From contig NZ_BMIR01000001.1 of the NCBI RefSeq assembly GCF_014642655.1, positions 297,518 through 361,517 of the forward strand: a DNA stretch of 64,000 nt. The letters are read 5' to 3'. Numbering within the stretch: position 1 is the first letter of the stretch; each line of letters starts with the position of its first letter. Below, piece by piece: positions 46,767 through 55,423 of the stretch. Under the pieces are notes generated by a model, which searched no databases, was not told where the DNA came from, and worked only from the letters and a program-made list of their open reading frames with translations. This DNA is from Pullulanibacillus camelliae. GTDB lineage: Bacteria > Bacillota > Bacilli > Bacillales > Sporolactobacillaceae. The position numbers and the translations under genes were made by a program.

Positions 46767-47258
46767 ATAAGAAAAACCGGGTGAAAAGCATGCCCTGTCC
46801 TTGTCCTTAGTATAGAGCATCATGATATGTGAAAGAGGCTTCATTGCCTGATCAAGTGGATGGGAGCGTAAGGCGCGAGACTCCTTCGGGAACAGCGCGT
46901 GTCCGAAGATCCATTTTGGAACAGAAATAAAACCATTCCAAAATGAGCTGAGGCCACTAAGGACGATCGGCTAAAAACGTCACGTCCTGTGACAACACCG
47001 ACCCTACCCACATCGTGTGGGCATGAGGAAAATAAGCTACATGAAGCGGAATCGTGCATCGTCCTCATGACCATGAGCAGAAATTTTATACTTTCTTTTA
47101 GAAAACTTGGCTTGCACCACTTCGCTGGTACTCCTGATATGATTTTTGCAAATCACACACTTAGGTTGTCGCCAAGCTTAGATGGTGAAAGTCAAAACCG
47201 AACTTATACTATCTTCTTTTATGAGCGTAAGAGAAGTTATAAATTCTGATAGTAAAAC
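46767..47258 (+). repeat. Composite intergenic repeat, full copy 2
   Basis: About 490 bp. The left end (46767-46865) is nearly identical to 18705-18800. The middle has GAGACTCCTTCGGGAACAGC, then CGTCACGTCCTGTGACAACACCG and ACCCACATCGTGTGGGCATG (two hairpins). The right end (47100-47258) matches 19020-19178 and 35382-35540. Positions 46999-47100 are almost identical to 54340-54440. No reading frame is conserved among copies. Confidence 0.78.
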
Positions 47259-47660
47259 AAAAGACGTCTCTGATGCTATTCACCACAAATAACACATAGA
47301 GACGTCCCAAAAACGATTAACAGTAATCATTATACCAAATTATGAACCTATTGCTATCTTTCCGATGATTCTTTTAGGGAAACAATATGGACAACATTTG
47401 AACTCCAATTGTAAACACAATTAAAAGATTCAAAAACCGCAACATATGAAGAATGTCAATGCCTCATTTCTGTTGATATTAAGGCTATGAGATGACTGCA
47501 TCTCTCCAACAACTACACGCTCCTAGAACCCTTGGTATTATCAAAAGTGTCCATAGGAAATTTTTTAAAGGATAGACTTAATCGCAACCTATTCATAGAC
47601 TAAAAGGTCTAGTGTAAAATAGCATTCAAAAACAGATCTCATCCTATCAAAGCAATAGAA

Positions 47661-47698
47661 AAACGGTTCAATAGCACAGATTGCTATAGGAACCGTTT
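47661..47698 (-). terminator. Terminator of the KDG operon
   Basis: AAACGGTTC (47661-47669) pairs with GAACCGTTT (47690-47698), with an inner ATAGC/GCTAT stem. On the minus strand TTTTTCT follows. Confidence 0.82.
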
Positions 47699-47704
47699 AA
47701 TAGC

Positions 47705-48859
47705 TTAAATAAAAACCTTTTGACTATACTCATTAATAATATCCTGATTGATTTCTACTCCAATACCCGACTTTTCAGGTATTTTCACCTTCCCATCTTC
47801 CATTGAGATGGCATGATAGATTAAGTCTCCTCGAAATGGATGCGAAGATTGATCATATTCAAGCATAGCTTCCTCTGGGTGTAAACAAAGAGGAGCGGGA
47901 GGAAGAGTAGCAATAAACTGTAGGGCCGCTGCCAATCCGATCCCCGATCCCCATACGTGAGGAATCAGCATAGTATTATATGCTTGGGCTAAGGCAGCTA
48001 TTTTTTTACATTCAGTAAAGCCCCCCGAAGAACAAAGATCAGGCTGCAGAATATCCAATGCTCCACTCGAAATCCAATGACGATACCCCACTTTTCCAAA
48101 TAGGTTTTCTCCAGAAGCAATGTAAGTACTTGTTAAGTTTTTCAAACTTTGATAGCCCTCAATATCTTCTGGAGCAAGGGGTTCTTCAAAAAAGTGAATC
48201 TTAGCGGATTGACTTTCTAACAGGATTCTGCGAGCAGTTGCTGCATTATAAGCCCCGTTTGCATCCACCATAATCTGAACGTCCGGACCAACAGCCTCTC
48301 GTAAAGCAAAAATATACTCAAGATCCGCTTGAACACCAAAACCAATTTTCAACTTAAAGGCATTAAATCCATTATCTAAATGCCTCTTAGCCTCTTTTAC
48401 CGCTTCGTCAGGATAAGTTTTCCCATTTACCCGATAGAAGCCCGTAGCATATGGCGTAATTTCTGTCCGAAAAGCTCCACCAATCAGCTTATGAATAGGC
48501 TTGTCTAATGCACGCCCTATAATATCCCAAAGAGCGATATCTACACCACTGATCGCATTGACTGCCGCTCCACCCTGGCCAAACGGACGCGTCCTGTTGT
48601 ACATCTCTTCCCAAAGCACTTCCACATCAAAGGGGTCCCTTCCCAGTAAGAGTGGCTTAAAACAAAAGTTTACAAATGAAGCCGCAATTTCAGGGGGATG
48701 TTGGCCATGACATAAGGACTCTCCCCAACCAGTAACCCCCTCATCCGTAACAATTTCGATAATCACAGTACTTCTTTTTTTCACCCATCCCTGAGAAAAG
48801 GCAAACGGCTCTTCAAGAGGTGAAGACATAACGTGAGCAATAACATCGGTAATTTTCAT
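47705..48859 (-). CDS. MR/MLE-family enolase-superfamily enzyme (acid-sugar dehydratase or cycloisomerase)
   Basis: A 384-aa protein. Catalytic pattern: FKLKIG (KxK), IMVDANGAY, FFEEPLAPED and ASGENLFG (metal ligands), DILQPDLCSSGG and IPHVWGSGIGLAAALQF (His of the dyad). Length and motifs match the mandelate-racemase subgroup, including galactarolactone cycloisomerases and acid-sugar dehydratases. In an operon with KdgK and Eda, a dehydratase yielding 2-keto-3-deoxy-gluconate or similar is likely. The ATG at 48859 is preferred over 48865 for spacing to GGAG. Confidence 0.88.
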   Translation of the reverse strand: MKITDVIAHVMSSPLEEPFAFSQGWVKKRSTVIIEIVTDEGVTGWGESLCHGQHPPEIAASFVNFCFKPLLLGRDPFDVEVLWEEMYNRTRPFGQGGAAVNAISGVDIALWDIIGRALDKPIHKLIGGAFRTEITPYATGFYRVNGKTYPDEAVKEAKRHLDNGFNAFKLKIGFGVQADLEYIFALREAVGPDVQIMVDANGAYNAATARRILLESQSAKIHFFEEPLAPEDIEGYQSLKNLTSTYIASGENLFGKVGYRHWISSGALDILQPDLCSSGGFTECKKIAALAQAYNTMLIPHVWGSGIGLAAALQFIATLPPAPLCLHPEEAMLEYDQSSHPFRGDLIYHAISMEDGKVKIPEKSGIGVEINQDIINEYSQKVFI

Positions 48860-48882
48860 TTTCATTCTCCTCTCTTAATCCT

Positions 48883-50187
48883 TTAAGAAACCTTAAATTC
48901 TTCTGTACCGGATTTTAATTTAGGATCAGTCTCCTTTGAAGTACGAACTAATTGAACCAAAAATGCGGCCGCCAATAGGATTATACTAAAAATAATCATT
49001 CCTGCCTTTGTACTATTTGTAAGGGTTAACATTAATCCAAATAGATATGGGCCAAAAAAGCCTCCTAAATTACCAATGGCATTAATAAAACCGGTTGCTC
49101 CCCCAAGCACACCACCTTTTAAAATTTTCGAAGGGATCGCCCAAAATGCAGCATTCTTTGCATAAGAAAAATTGATTAATGTCAAACAAATAATGGAAAT
49201 AACTGGATAATTTTTTCCTGTAAACGTTAATATCAAAAGAAAAACAGCAGCACTCACACATGTTAACGTATACATAAGTTTGTTCTTTCCTGTTTTGTCA
49301 CAAATACTAGAACAGATAATAAGTCCCAAACATGCTGAAATCCAAGGTAAAGCAGTGATTAGCCCAACAACCGTGTTGCTACTGCCATCACTCACTGTTT
49401 TTACGATTTCAGGTAACCAAAGGGAAAATCCATAAAGCCCCATTATCCCCAAGAAATAAGTTGCTGCTAACAACAAAACGTTACGGTTTTTAGCTGCTTC
49501 TCGGAAATTTTTTGGCTGATTAACAATCTTCTTCCGCTCTTCTTCTAATGTATTTTCAATATATTCCCTTTCCTCTTTTGTAATCCATTTGGCAGTACTA
49601 GGCTTATCGGCAATAACAAACCACCAAACCACCGCCCAAATTATGGCGGGAATACCTTCGAATAAAAACATCTCACGCCAACCGACCCAATCTAGAATGA
49701 TCCCGGAAAGGGGTGCCATAATAATAGAAGAGATAGGTGCCCCCATCATAAAGAATGCATTTGCACGTGTTCTTTCCTTTTGTGGAAACCAATTGCCAAG
49801 AAGCACCATAGCTGATGGCCAAATAACCCCTTCAATTGTTCCCAATAGAAAACGGACAATCAATAGCTCTGTTAGATTATTCACATATCCAGTGGAAATC
49901 GATAGGATTCCCCAAATAAAAAGGCAAACGGAAATTAATTTCTTTGTTCCAAATTTTTGTGCCCAAAATCCTCCAGGTACTTGCAAAATCATGAATCCCC
50001 AAAAGAATATTCCGGCAGCTAAGCCCACATACGTTGCACTGATTCCCAAATCCTTTTCAAGGCCTGCAAACCCAAAACTGATATTGTTACGATCCATATA
50101 AGAAATCATATACATGATAAAGGCAACAGGAACAACAAAAAACCAACGCCCTCTAGGGATATGCTGTGGAATTGAATTATTAGACAT
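48883..50187 (-). CDS. MFS transporter, ACS family (hexuronate/aldarate type)
   Basis: A 434-aa twelve-helix carrier. YMISYMDRNNISFGFAGLEKDLG and ILQVPGGFWAQKFGTKK are the ACS signatures of ExuT/GudP/GarP-like transporters. It lies 17 bp before the MR/MLE enzyme and is the probable importer of its sugar-acid substrate. Confidence 0.88.
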   Translation of the reverse strand: MSNNSIPQHIPRGRWFFVVPVAFIMYMISYMDRNNISFGFAGLEKDLGISATYVGLAAGIFFWGFMILQVPGGFWAQKFGTKKLISVCLFIWGILSISTGYVNNLTELLIVRFLLGTIEGVIWPSAMVLLGNWFPQKERTRANAFFMMGAPISSIIMAPLSGIILDWVGWREMFLFEGIPAIIWAVVWWFVIADKPSTAKWITKEEREYIENTLEEERKKIVNQPKNFREAAKNRNVLLLAATYFLGIMGLYGFSLWLPEIVKTVSDGSSNTVVGLITALPWISACLGLIICSSICDKTGKNKLMYTLTCVSAAVFLLILTFTGKNYPVISIICLTLINFSYAKNAAFWAIPSKILKGGVLGGATGFINAIGNLGGFFGPYLFGLMLTLTNSTKAGMIIFSIILLAAAFLVQLVRTSKETDPKLKSGTEEFKVS

Positions 50188-50215
50188 ATGTCAATACCTC
50201 CTCGAATTAAATGTA

Positions 50216-52021
50216 TTACAATGGTTTAAAACAATCTGCCATAAATCGTCCATCCAAATCCCCGTTTTCCTTTAAACCTATTAAACGGGCGATGGTTTGC
50301 CCTACGTCATTCATGCGATAGTACCCATATCGACTGCACTCACGTACATAACCCTTCATTGTTGTTGGACCGTGAAATAATGCTATACCATAGTTAGACG
50401 AGTGCTCTGAACGCGCGGTTGGAATCTGCGGTCCATGATTCGCACTGGGGTGTTTCACAGCAGCAACAGCTTCTCCACCCGCATTCGTTCCCCAAACAAA
50501 ACCACGATTATATGCAAAAAGAACGTCCCCTGTTCGATCTCCCCAATACCCAAGCAATGAAGCATCTTGTTTCTTGATAGTAAGTCCTATCACGTTCATC
50601 AAACCTTTAGGTGTATCGTGGTACCATGTTGTTAGCGCTCTAAAAATATCCGTTTGCACCTGTTCATAGTCCGCAGGGGCAACAATACCTTGTTCTTCCC
50701 TTCCCTGCAAATTCACATAAACCTCAAGACCCCCACGGCTATCTTTTAAGTAGGCTTTAGACTGCGAAAAGATGGGAAACCCATTCTCATCAATGACTGC
50801 GAGTCCACATTCCGCTAGACGACGATATATATCACATACATAGAAATTTGGGTAGTTCCCATGATCAGATGCAATTAGAAGCGTTGTATGATCATCTTTC
50901 TCATCCAAAATTTTCCCAATGGCCTTATCCAAGATTTTATAGCTCTTAAGTATAACTTCTTTACAAATGTGGGCTCGTTCCGGTGAATAAAAAGGAGAGA
51001 TAGGGTCATATTCTCCTATACACGTATGATGCGTTTCATCATTTAAACGGAATACAGTGGCAAACACATCATAATGACAATCCTTTAATAACATTAACGC
51101 CGCCTTTGTCAGCCATTCCACTTGATATTCCGCTTCTTCATAACTTGTTTCGTAATAAGGTTCATCGGGTGAGCAAGTGACTGTCCACTTTTGAATAAAC
51201 GGTCCTAGATCAGTCAATAATTTTCGTTCTATCTCCTCATCATTGATTGAAATAGTGTTTGCAGCAATAACCTGCGATTGAAGAATATCAATTTCCCTCT
51301 TATCACTATTGAACGCGAGCAATTTGAAGCGTAGAGTTCCTCTCTGTGCCCCTATATTAATGGTTACCCAATCGCTCCATTGATGACGACTTAGTACAAG
51401 TTGAACTTCTTGATTTATTGTTAACTGTAGTGAATCCTCATTTCGTATGCTTATCTTCACTTCAAGTGCAGTACCATTATTCGATAGCAACTCCATGACA
51501 AAGCCATCGCCCACATTTTTAATTTTGTTATGTTCATCAGGCTTTAAATGATGGGCCAAAGTGTCTTGTGGTGGCCACCCCAAGTGCTGATCAAATTGTG
51601 TTTGCTTGGACCATTTTTCAGGGGTAGTGCTAAAAATCCCAGCAGAGATCAATTCGATGGGATTGCCTTGCACCTTGCCACCAAAAGGGGCGAAAACGAA
51701 ATGCTTTGTTTCCTCTTCTGGGAGCGTCGATGGAAAGTGGACAAGTGCACATTTTCTTCCCTCCGTTTGCATCAACCTTAACAGGCTCTTAGATTCAACT
51801 TCTGGATGCCCTTGCCTATTCCAGCTTGTACCAGGAGCTTGTCCACTGAGTAAAGAAGTGAAATTAACATCCCCCCATAAATTGATATAAGGCAATAATT
51901 CCGTTGCTGCGCCCTCCTTCAGCACTTTGCTCATATTCGGCAAATGTCCCTCTTTCGCAAATTTATAAATCAATTCCGGTATAAGTCCATCCACTCCAAA
52001 CAGAATGACCTTTTGCTTCAT
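50216..52021 (-). CDS. Alkaline phosphatase superfamily protein (phosphodiesterase/phosphatase type)
   Basis: A 601-aa metal-dependent hydrolase. ILFGVDGLIPEL provides the first metal Asp; NFTSLLSGQAPG has the probable nucleophile Thr near residue 55; DHGNYPNF and SANHGPQ carry later metal ligands. Residues about 170-260 form an insert with no obvious match, rich in beta-strand-like sequence. No signal peptide, so cytoplasmic. Similar to type I phosphodiesterase/nucleotide pyrophosphatase relatives. Its presence in a KDG operon is unusual: it may free the sugar acid from a phosphodiester, phosphate or sulfate. It lies 86 bp after eda. Confidence 0.8.
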   Translation of the reverse strand: MKQKVILFGVDGLIPELIYKFAKEGHLPNMSKVLKEGAATELLPYINLWGDVNFTSLLSGQAPGTSWNRQGHPEVESKSLLRLMQTEGRKCALVHFPSTLPEEETKHFVFAPFGGKVQGNPIELISAGIFSTTPEKWSKQTQFDQHLGWPPQDTLAHHLKPDEHNKIKNVGDGFVMELLSNNGTALEVKISIRNEDSLQLTINQEVQLVLSRHQWSDWVTINIGAQRGTLRFKLLAFNSDKREIDILQSQVIAANTISINDEEIERKLLTDLGPFIQKWTVTCSPDEPYYETSYEEAEYQVEWLTKAALMLLKDCHYDVFATVFRLNDETHHTCIGEYDPISPFYSPERAHICKEVILKSYKILDKAIGKILDEKDDHTTLLIASDHGNYPNFYVCDIYRRLAECGLAVIDENGFPIFSQSKAYLKDSRGGLEVYVNLQGREEQGIVAPADYEQVQTDIFRALTTWYHDTPKGLMNVIGLTIKKQDASLLGYWGDRTGDVLFAYNRGFVWGTNAGGEAVAAVKHPSANHGPQIPTARSEHSSNYGIALFHGPTTMKGYVRECSRYGYYRMNDVGQTIARLIGLKENGDLDGRFMADCFKPL

Positions 52022-52107
52022 TTAAAAAACACCTTTCTTTAAATGTTCTACACGCTTCTTTAATTTACTTTTAAACTTTTCCAAGAACCACTAATAAAAT
52101 AAGAAAA

Positions 52108-52731
52108 CTAATTTACCGCTAAAACAAATTGCTCTGCCTTCCTCTTTAATTGGCTTAAATAGTCACTTGTGATGTCCTGCTTTGTATCTACAAGCGAGCC
52201 TCCCAGCCCACAACCAACAGCACCTGCCTTCATAAATGCCTGAATATTGCTTAAGTCCACACCTCCTGTTGGGAGTAAAGGAATATGTGGGAGAGGTCCT
52301 CGTATACTTTTTATAAATTCTGGTCCCATAGGAGTAGGGAAAACTTTGATGATATCACCACCATTTTCATAGGCTGTGAGAATTTCCGTTGCAGTCATAG
52401 CTCCTGGAATACTTACTGCCCCGTATCTTTTGGTCATTTTAATCGTCTCCAAATTAACCGTAGGAGATAAAATAAATCTTGCTCCTGCTAAGATAGCAGC
52501 CCGAGCAGTTTCAGGATCTAAAACGGTCCCAGCTCCTACTAGCACTTGTTCCCCCATCACTTCAGATACTTCCTTAATGGCTTCTAATGCATTAGGGGAA
52601 TTCATAGTAATCTCTAATGTGTTCACACCACCTTCATGCAGTGCCTTAGCAATCCTTAAAACGTCTTCTGCTTCCGCCCCTCGGATTATCGCCACGATCT
52701 TGTTATTCAGAATGTTGGACAATATACTCAT
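52108..52731 (-). CDS. eda: KDPG / 4-hydroxy-2-oxoglutarate aldolase
   Basis: A 207-aa class I aldolase splitting 2-keto-3-deoxy-6-phosphogluconate to pyruvate and glyceraldehyde 3-phosphate. LEITMNSP holds the catalytic Glu, VGAGTVLDPE and FILSPTV line the barrel, and DIIKVFPTPMG contains the Schiff-base Lys. It directly follows the KDG kinase (19 bp), the usual pairing. Confidence 0.93.
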   Translation of the reverse strand: MSILSNILNNKIVAIIRGAEAEDVLRIAKALHEGGVNTLEITMNSPNALEAIKEVSEVMGEQVLVGAGTVLDPETARAAILAGARFILSPTVNLETIKMTKRYGAVSIPGAMTATEILTAYENGGDIIKVFPTPMGPEFIKSIRGPLPHIPLLPTGGVDLSNIQAFMKAGAVGCGLGGSLVDTKQDITSDYLSQLKRKAEQFVLAVN

Positions 52732-52750
52732 TCAAAATCTCCTCCTTTAT

Positions 52751-53707
52751 TCAGCGAGAAACATCTTCTATCTCTGTTGGAGAGATAAATGCCTCCAACA
52801 TTTCTCGATCTGGCAACCCTTCAATATCGCCATCTACAGTTGTCACTATTGCCCCAATAGCACAGCCTCTCTGTACAGACTCTTTAAGCGTTAACCCATC
52901 AAGTAAACCGGAAAGAACTCCAGCTGCAAAACCATCACCGGCCCCTACAGGATCTATGACCTGTTCAACCTTATAGCTTTCTACAAATCCTTTTTCACAG
53001 GGCGTTGAATAATATGCCCCTTTTTCACCACATTTGATAACCACCGTTTTTGCCCCATGCTCATGAAAGCCTTCCGCCATCGCCTCACAATCTTCTGTTC
53101 CAAATAAAAAGGTCCCTTCGCTAATGCCTGGCATCACAATATCTGCTAGCTTAGCGATTTCTAAGAGGGTACGTCTTGCTTCCTTCTCATTACTCCATAG
53201 TTTACGACGGACGTTAGGATCAAAGGCCACTTTTACGTCATGTTTCTTTGCTAATTCAATGGCATAGAAAATACTCTCCCGACAAGAATCACTTAAGGCA
53301 GGAGTGATCCCTGTGATATACAAATATTTAGCGCTTCCAATGTAATCCTCATCAATATGATATGGAGTCAAACAACTGGTAGCAGAATGTTTGCGATAAT
53401 AATAAATACAAACATTCTTTTCATTAATTTTCTCCTTAAAAAAGATTCCTGTGGGCGCTTCTTGATCCCTTGTTACATGCCTTGTATCAACGCCCTCTCC
53501 ACGAACAGTTGAAAGGATAAAAGACCCAAATTCATCCATTCCTACACGGCTAATCCATCCTGTTTGATAACCAAGCTTTGCTAATCCTATTAATGTATTG
53601 GTTTCTGCTCCGCCAATCCTTGATAAGAAGCTTCTCGCATATCTCATTCTTCCCTGTATTTTAGGAGTAAACAAAACCATTGTCTCTCCTATACTGACTA
53701 CATCCAC
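52751..53707 (-). CDS. kdgK: 2-keto-3-deoxygluconate kinase
   Basis: PfkB-family kinase that phosphorylates KDG to KDPG. The kinase body starts DVVSIGETMVLFTP, with IGGAETNTLIGLAKLG, FDPNVRRKLW and DPVGAGDGFAAGVLSGL (catalytic Asp). The longest frame is 390 aa from a GTG at 53923, but the first ~72 residues do not belong to the kinase fold. The GTG at 53707 gives 318 aa, the usual length, with GAGGAG 12 nt upstream. If the longer start is used, the product would be a fusion to a regulator-like tail; see the relic at 53708-53990. Confidence 0.85.
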   Translation of the reverse strand: MDVVSIGETMVLFTPKIQGRMRYARSFLSRIGGAETNTLIGLAKLGYQTGWISRVGMDEFGSFILSTVRGEGVDTRHVTRDQEAPTGIFFKEKINEKNVCIYYYRKHSATSCLTPYHIDEDYIGSAKYLYITGITPALSDSCRESIFYAIELAKKHDVKVAFDPNVRRKLWSNEKEARRTLLEIAKLADIVMPGISEGTFLFGTEDCEAMAEGFHEHGAKTVVIKCGEKGAYYSTPCEKGFVESYKVEQVIDPVGAGDGFAAGVLSGLLDGLTLKESVQRGCAIGAIVTTVDGDIEGLPDREMLEAFISPTEIEDVSR

Positions 53708-53990
53708 GGTATTTTCCAACTCCTCTACATAGCAGTCGTATCCCCCATACTCTCGAATATTCCCTTCGATATCTAAAGAAGACTTTAACAATAGTACCCT
53801 CCCAATAATCCCTCTTTCCATAAGTCCAGCTACATTAATCGCTGCTTGAATGGTTTTATTCGTACCAAAAATCGGGACTGCTAAATAAATCCCCTCCCAT
53901 TTTCCATATCGCCGATGGGACACTTAACCTCTCAATGTCTTCAATCCCTTCTTGGCTCGTTTGCTTTACTCAAAAGACAACGAGTGCTGT
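53708..53990 (-). pseudogene. Regulator relic fused in frame upstream of kdgK (IclR-like tail)
   Basis: From 53923 the frame reads EGIYLAVPIFGTNKTIQAA and later LLLKSSLDIEGNIREYGGY, joined without stop to kdgK. This resembles the C-terminal effector end of IclR-type regulators. Upstream, another frame reads QEGIEDIERL, as if a frameshift broke the gene. A GTG at 53923 with GAGAGG keeps translation of the tail possible. The IclR assignment is my reading of short motifs and is uncertain. Confidence 0.4.
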
Positions 53991-54043
53991 TGCCAGAATA
54001 ATCACTTGAATCATTCTAATACCCACTCAGTAAACTTCATTAT

Positions 54044-54069
54044 TTTAAAATCATATATATGATTTTAAA
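54044..54069. promoter_or_regulatory. 26-bp perfect palindrome, probable operator of the KDG operon
   Basis: TTTAAAATC at 54044-54052, the centre ATATATAT and GATTTTAAA ending at 54069 form a perfect palindrome. It lies about 20 bases downstream of the -10 element, a repressor position. Confidence 0.65.
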
Positions 54070-54090
54070 TCACATTTTTGATTCATTTAT

Positions 54091-54119
54091 ATGTTAGATG
54101 ATATTGTTTTATCTGTCAA
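54091..54119 (-). promoter_or_regulatory. Promoter of the KDG operon
   Basis: Minus strand TTGACA (54114-54119), 17-bp spacer, TAACAT (54091-54096). Confidence 0.65.
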
Positions 54120-54339
54120 TATCAAAAATTATAAATTCACTTGTTTTTATAGCATCTAACCGTCGTTCCTTACCTTCTTGGTAACGGTCTTTTGTTATTT
54201 TGAATAGGCTTGTCTCTCGTTATTCTTTTGAGCAGAGTTCTTGTTCATTTGCTCCTTTCTTTTGTTTCATTTAGGTTTGATTTAGGAAACCTTCCTACGA
54301 CTTTATTAACACTAAATCAATAGTATAATGATGCAGGTT

Positions 54340-54440
54340 GACCCTACCCACATCGTGTGGGCATGAGGAAAATAAGCTACATGAAGCGGAATCGTGCATC
54401 GTCCTCATGACCATGACCAGAAATTTTATACTTTCTTTTC
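54340..54440 (+). repeat. Composite intergenic repeat, middle fragment
   Basis: GACCCTACCCACATCGTGTG through AATTTTATACTTTCTTTT is almost identical to 46999-47100. It stops a few bases before the murR-operon terminator. Confidence 0.75.
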
Positions 54441-54443
54441 TTT

Positions 54444-54493
54444 TAAAAAAAGATGCCTGGCTCCTTTTCATACGAAAGGAGTCAAGCACCTCT
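54444..54493 (-). terminator. Terminator of the MurNAc operon
   Basis: GATGCCTGGCTCCTTT (54452-54467) pairs with AAAGGAGTCAAGCACC (54475-54490) with a few G-U pairs or mismatches. On the minus strand it is followed by TTTTTTT. Confidence 0.85.
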
Positions 54494-54553
54494 AAGGATT
54501 TAAAAAAAATATAGGCATAAAAGGATACGCGTTTTTTTCTGTACTGTACTGTA

Positions 54554-55423
54554 CTAGCTGTTTTCTTTAAAAAAAGTTTGAATGTTGATCTTTGAGTCTT
54601 TTAACAGCTTTAATATTTTCTGAGAATGCTTATTGACATAAGCATAATATAAGACATCGATCGTAAATAACTGTGAAACTAAAGATGTTGTAGCAGCACT
54701 CCGTAGCATGACGGCTTCACCACCATGATGAATGACGGGAAAATCAACTAATTGCGCCAATGTGCTATTTGCATTTTGCGAAATACCGATTGTATAGAGT
54801 TTTTTTTGCTTGGCAATCTCTGCTAATTTGATCACTTCATTGGTTTCCCCTGAATTCGAAATCACGACAAACAGACTATGATCATCCGCACTTATGAGCG
54901 CAGAGCTTAACAAATGATGATCTAATGTATTGACAACAGGCTTGCCAATTCTAGAAAATTTTTGTGTGAAATCGTCGGCTACAACATGTGAAGCTCCTAA
55001 ACCATATACATAAATCGTCGTACAAGCATCAATGATTTCGGAAATTTTTTCAATATGGCTTGTATCCAAATGCTTCGCTGTTTGTGCAATCGAAGAGTTA
55101 AATCTTAGCACGAGTTTATCAGCAATAAGTGCTACATCTTCATTAGAGGTAATATCTGAATACAAGCCCTCATCTACTGAAGAGGAATCTGCATATAAAC
55201 GAATTTTTAATTGCGAGAACCCAGATAAACCGATAGAACGGCAAAATCGAACGATGGTTGCTGGACTCACACCTGCTTTTTTTGCTAATTCACTCGTATT
55301 ATCGTTTACTGTTTCTACAGAATGTTGAAGAATATACTCTCCAAGTTTCTTTTCTGTTTTGGAAAGCTCATTTAATTTAGACTTTATTTGCAGAATAATA
55401 TTTTCTTCCAAAATCATCACCAA
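54554..55423 (-). CDS. murR: MurR/RpiR-family regulator
   Basis: A 289-aa regulator with an N-terminal HTH_6 (SELAKKAGVSPATIVRFCRSIGLSGF, about residues 40-75) and a C-terminal SIS domain (IYVYGLGASHVVADDF, VVISNSGETNEVIKLAEIAK) that binds a sugar phosphate, probably MurNAc 6-phosphate. The GTG start lies directly after the murP stop, so translation is likely coupled. It is last in the operon; paired candidate operators lie upstream of mupG. Confidence 0.88.
   Translation of the reverse strand: MVMILEENIILQIKSKLNELSKTEKKLGEYILQHSVETVNDNTSELAKKAGVSPATIVRFCRSIGLSGFSQLKIRLYADSSSVDEGLYSDITSNEDVALIADKLVLRFNSSIAQTAKHLDTSHIEKISEIIDACTTIYVYGLGASHVVADDFTQKFSRIGKPVVNTLDHHLLSSALISADDHSLFVVISNSGETNEVIKLAEIAKQKKLYTIGISQNANSTLAQLVDFPVIHHGGEAVMLRSAATTSLVSQLFTIDVLYYAYVNKHSQKILKLLKDSKINIQTFFKENS

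Larger units (their letters stand above)
53991..54340. other. Intergenic region upstream of the KDG operon
   Basis: Holds the operon promoter (54091-54119) and a palindrome (54044-54069). The stretch 54190-54300 weakly resembles 33895-34030. No gene. Confidence 0.5.

Noticed and set aside
46841-47249. ORFs inside the composite repeat on both strands
   Set aside because: They are not conserved in frame among copies of the repeat.
49589-50101. 170-codon plus ORF opposite the ACS transporter
   Set aside because: Antisense shadow; composition mirrors hydrophobic codons of the real gene.
54540-54556. Three-fold TGTAC repeat at the end of murR as a phase-variation tract
   Set aside because: It lies just past the stop codon, so slippage would not change the protein.
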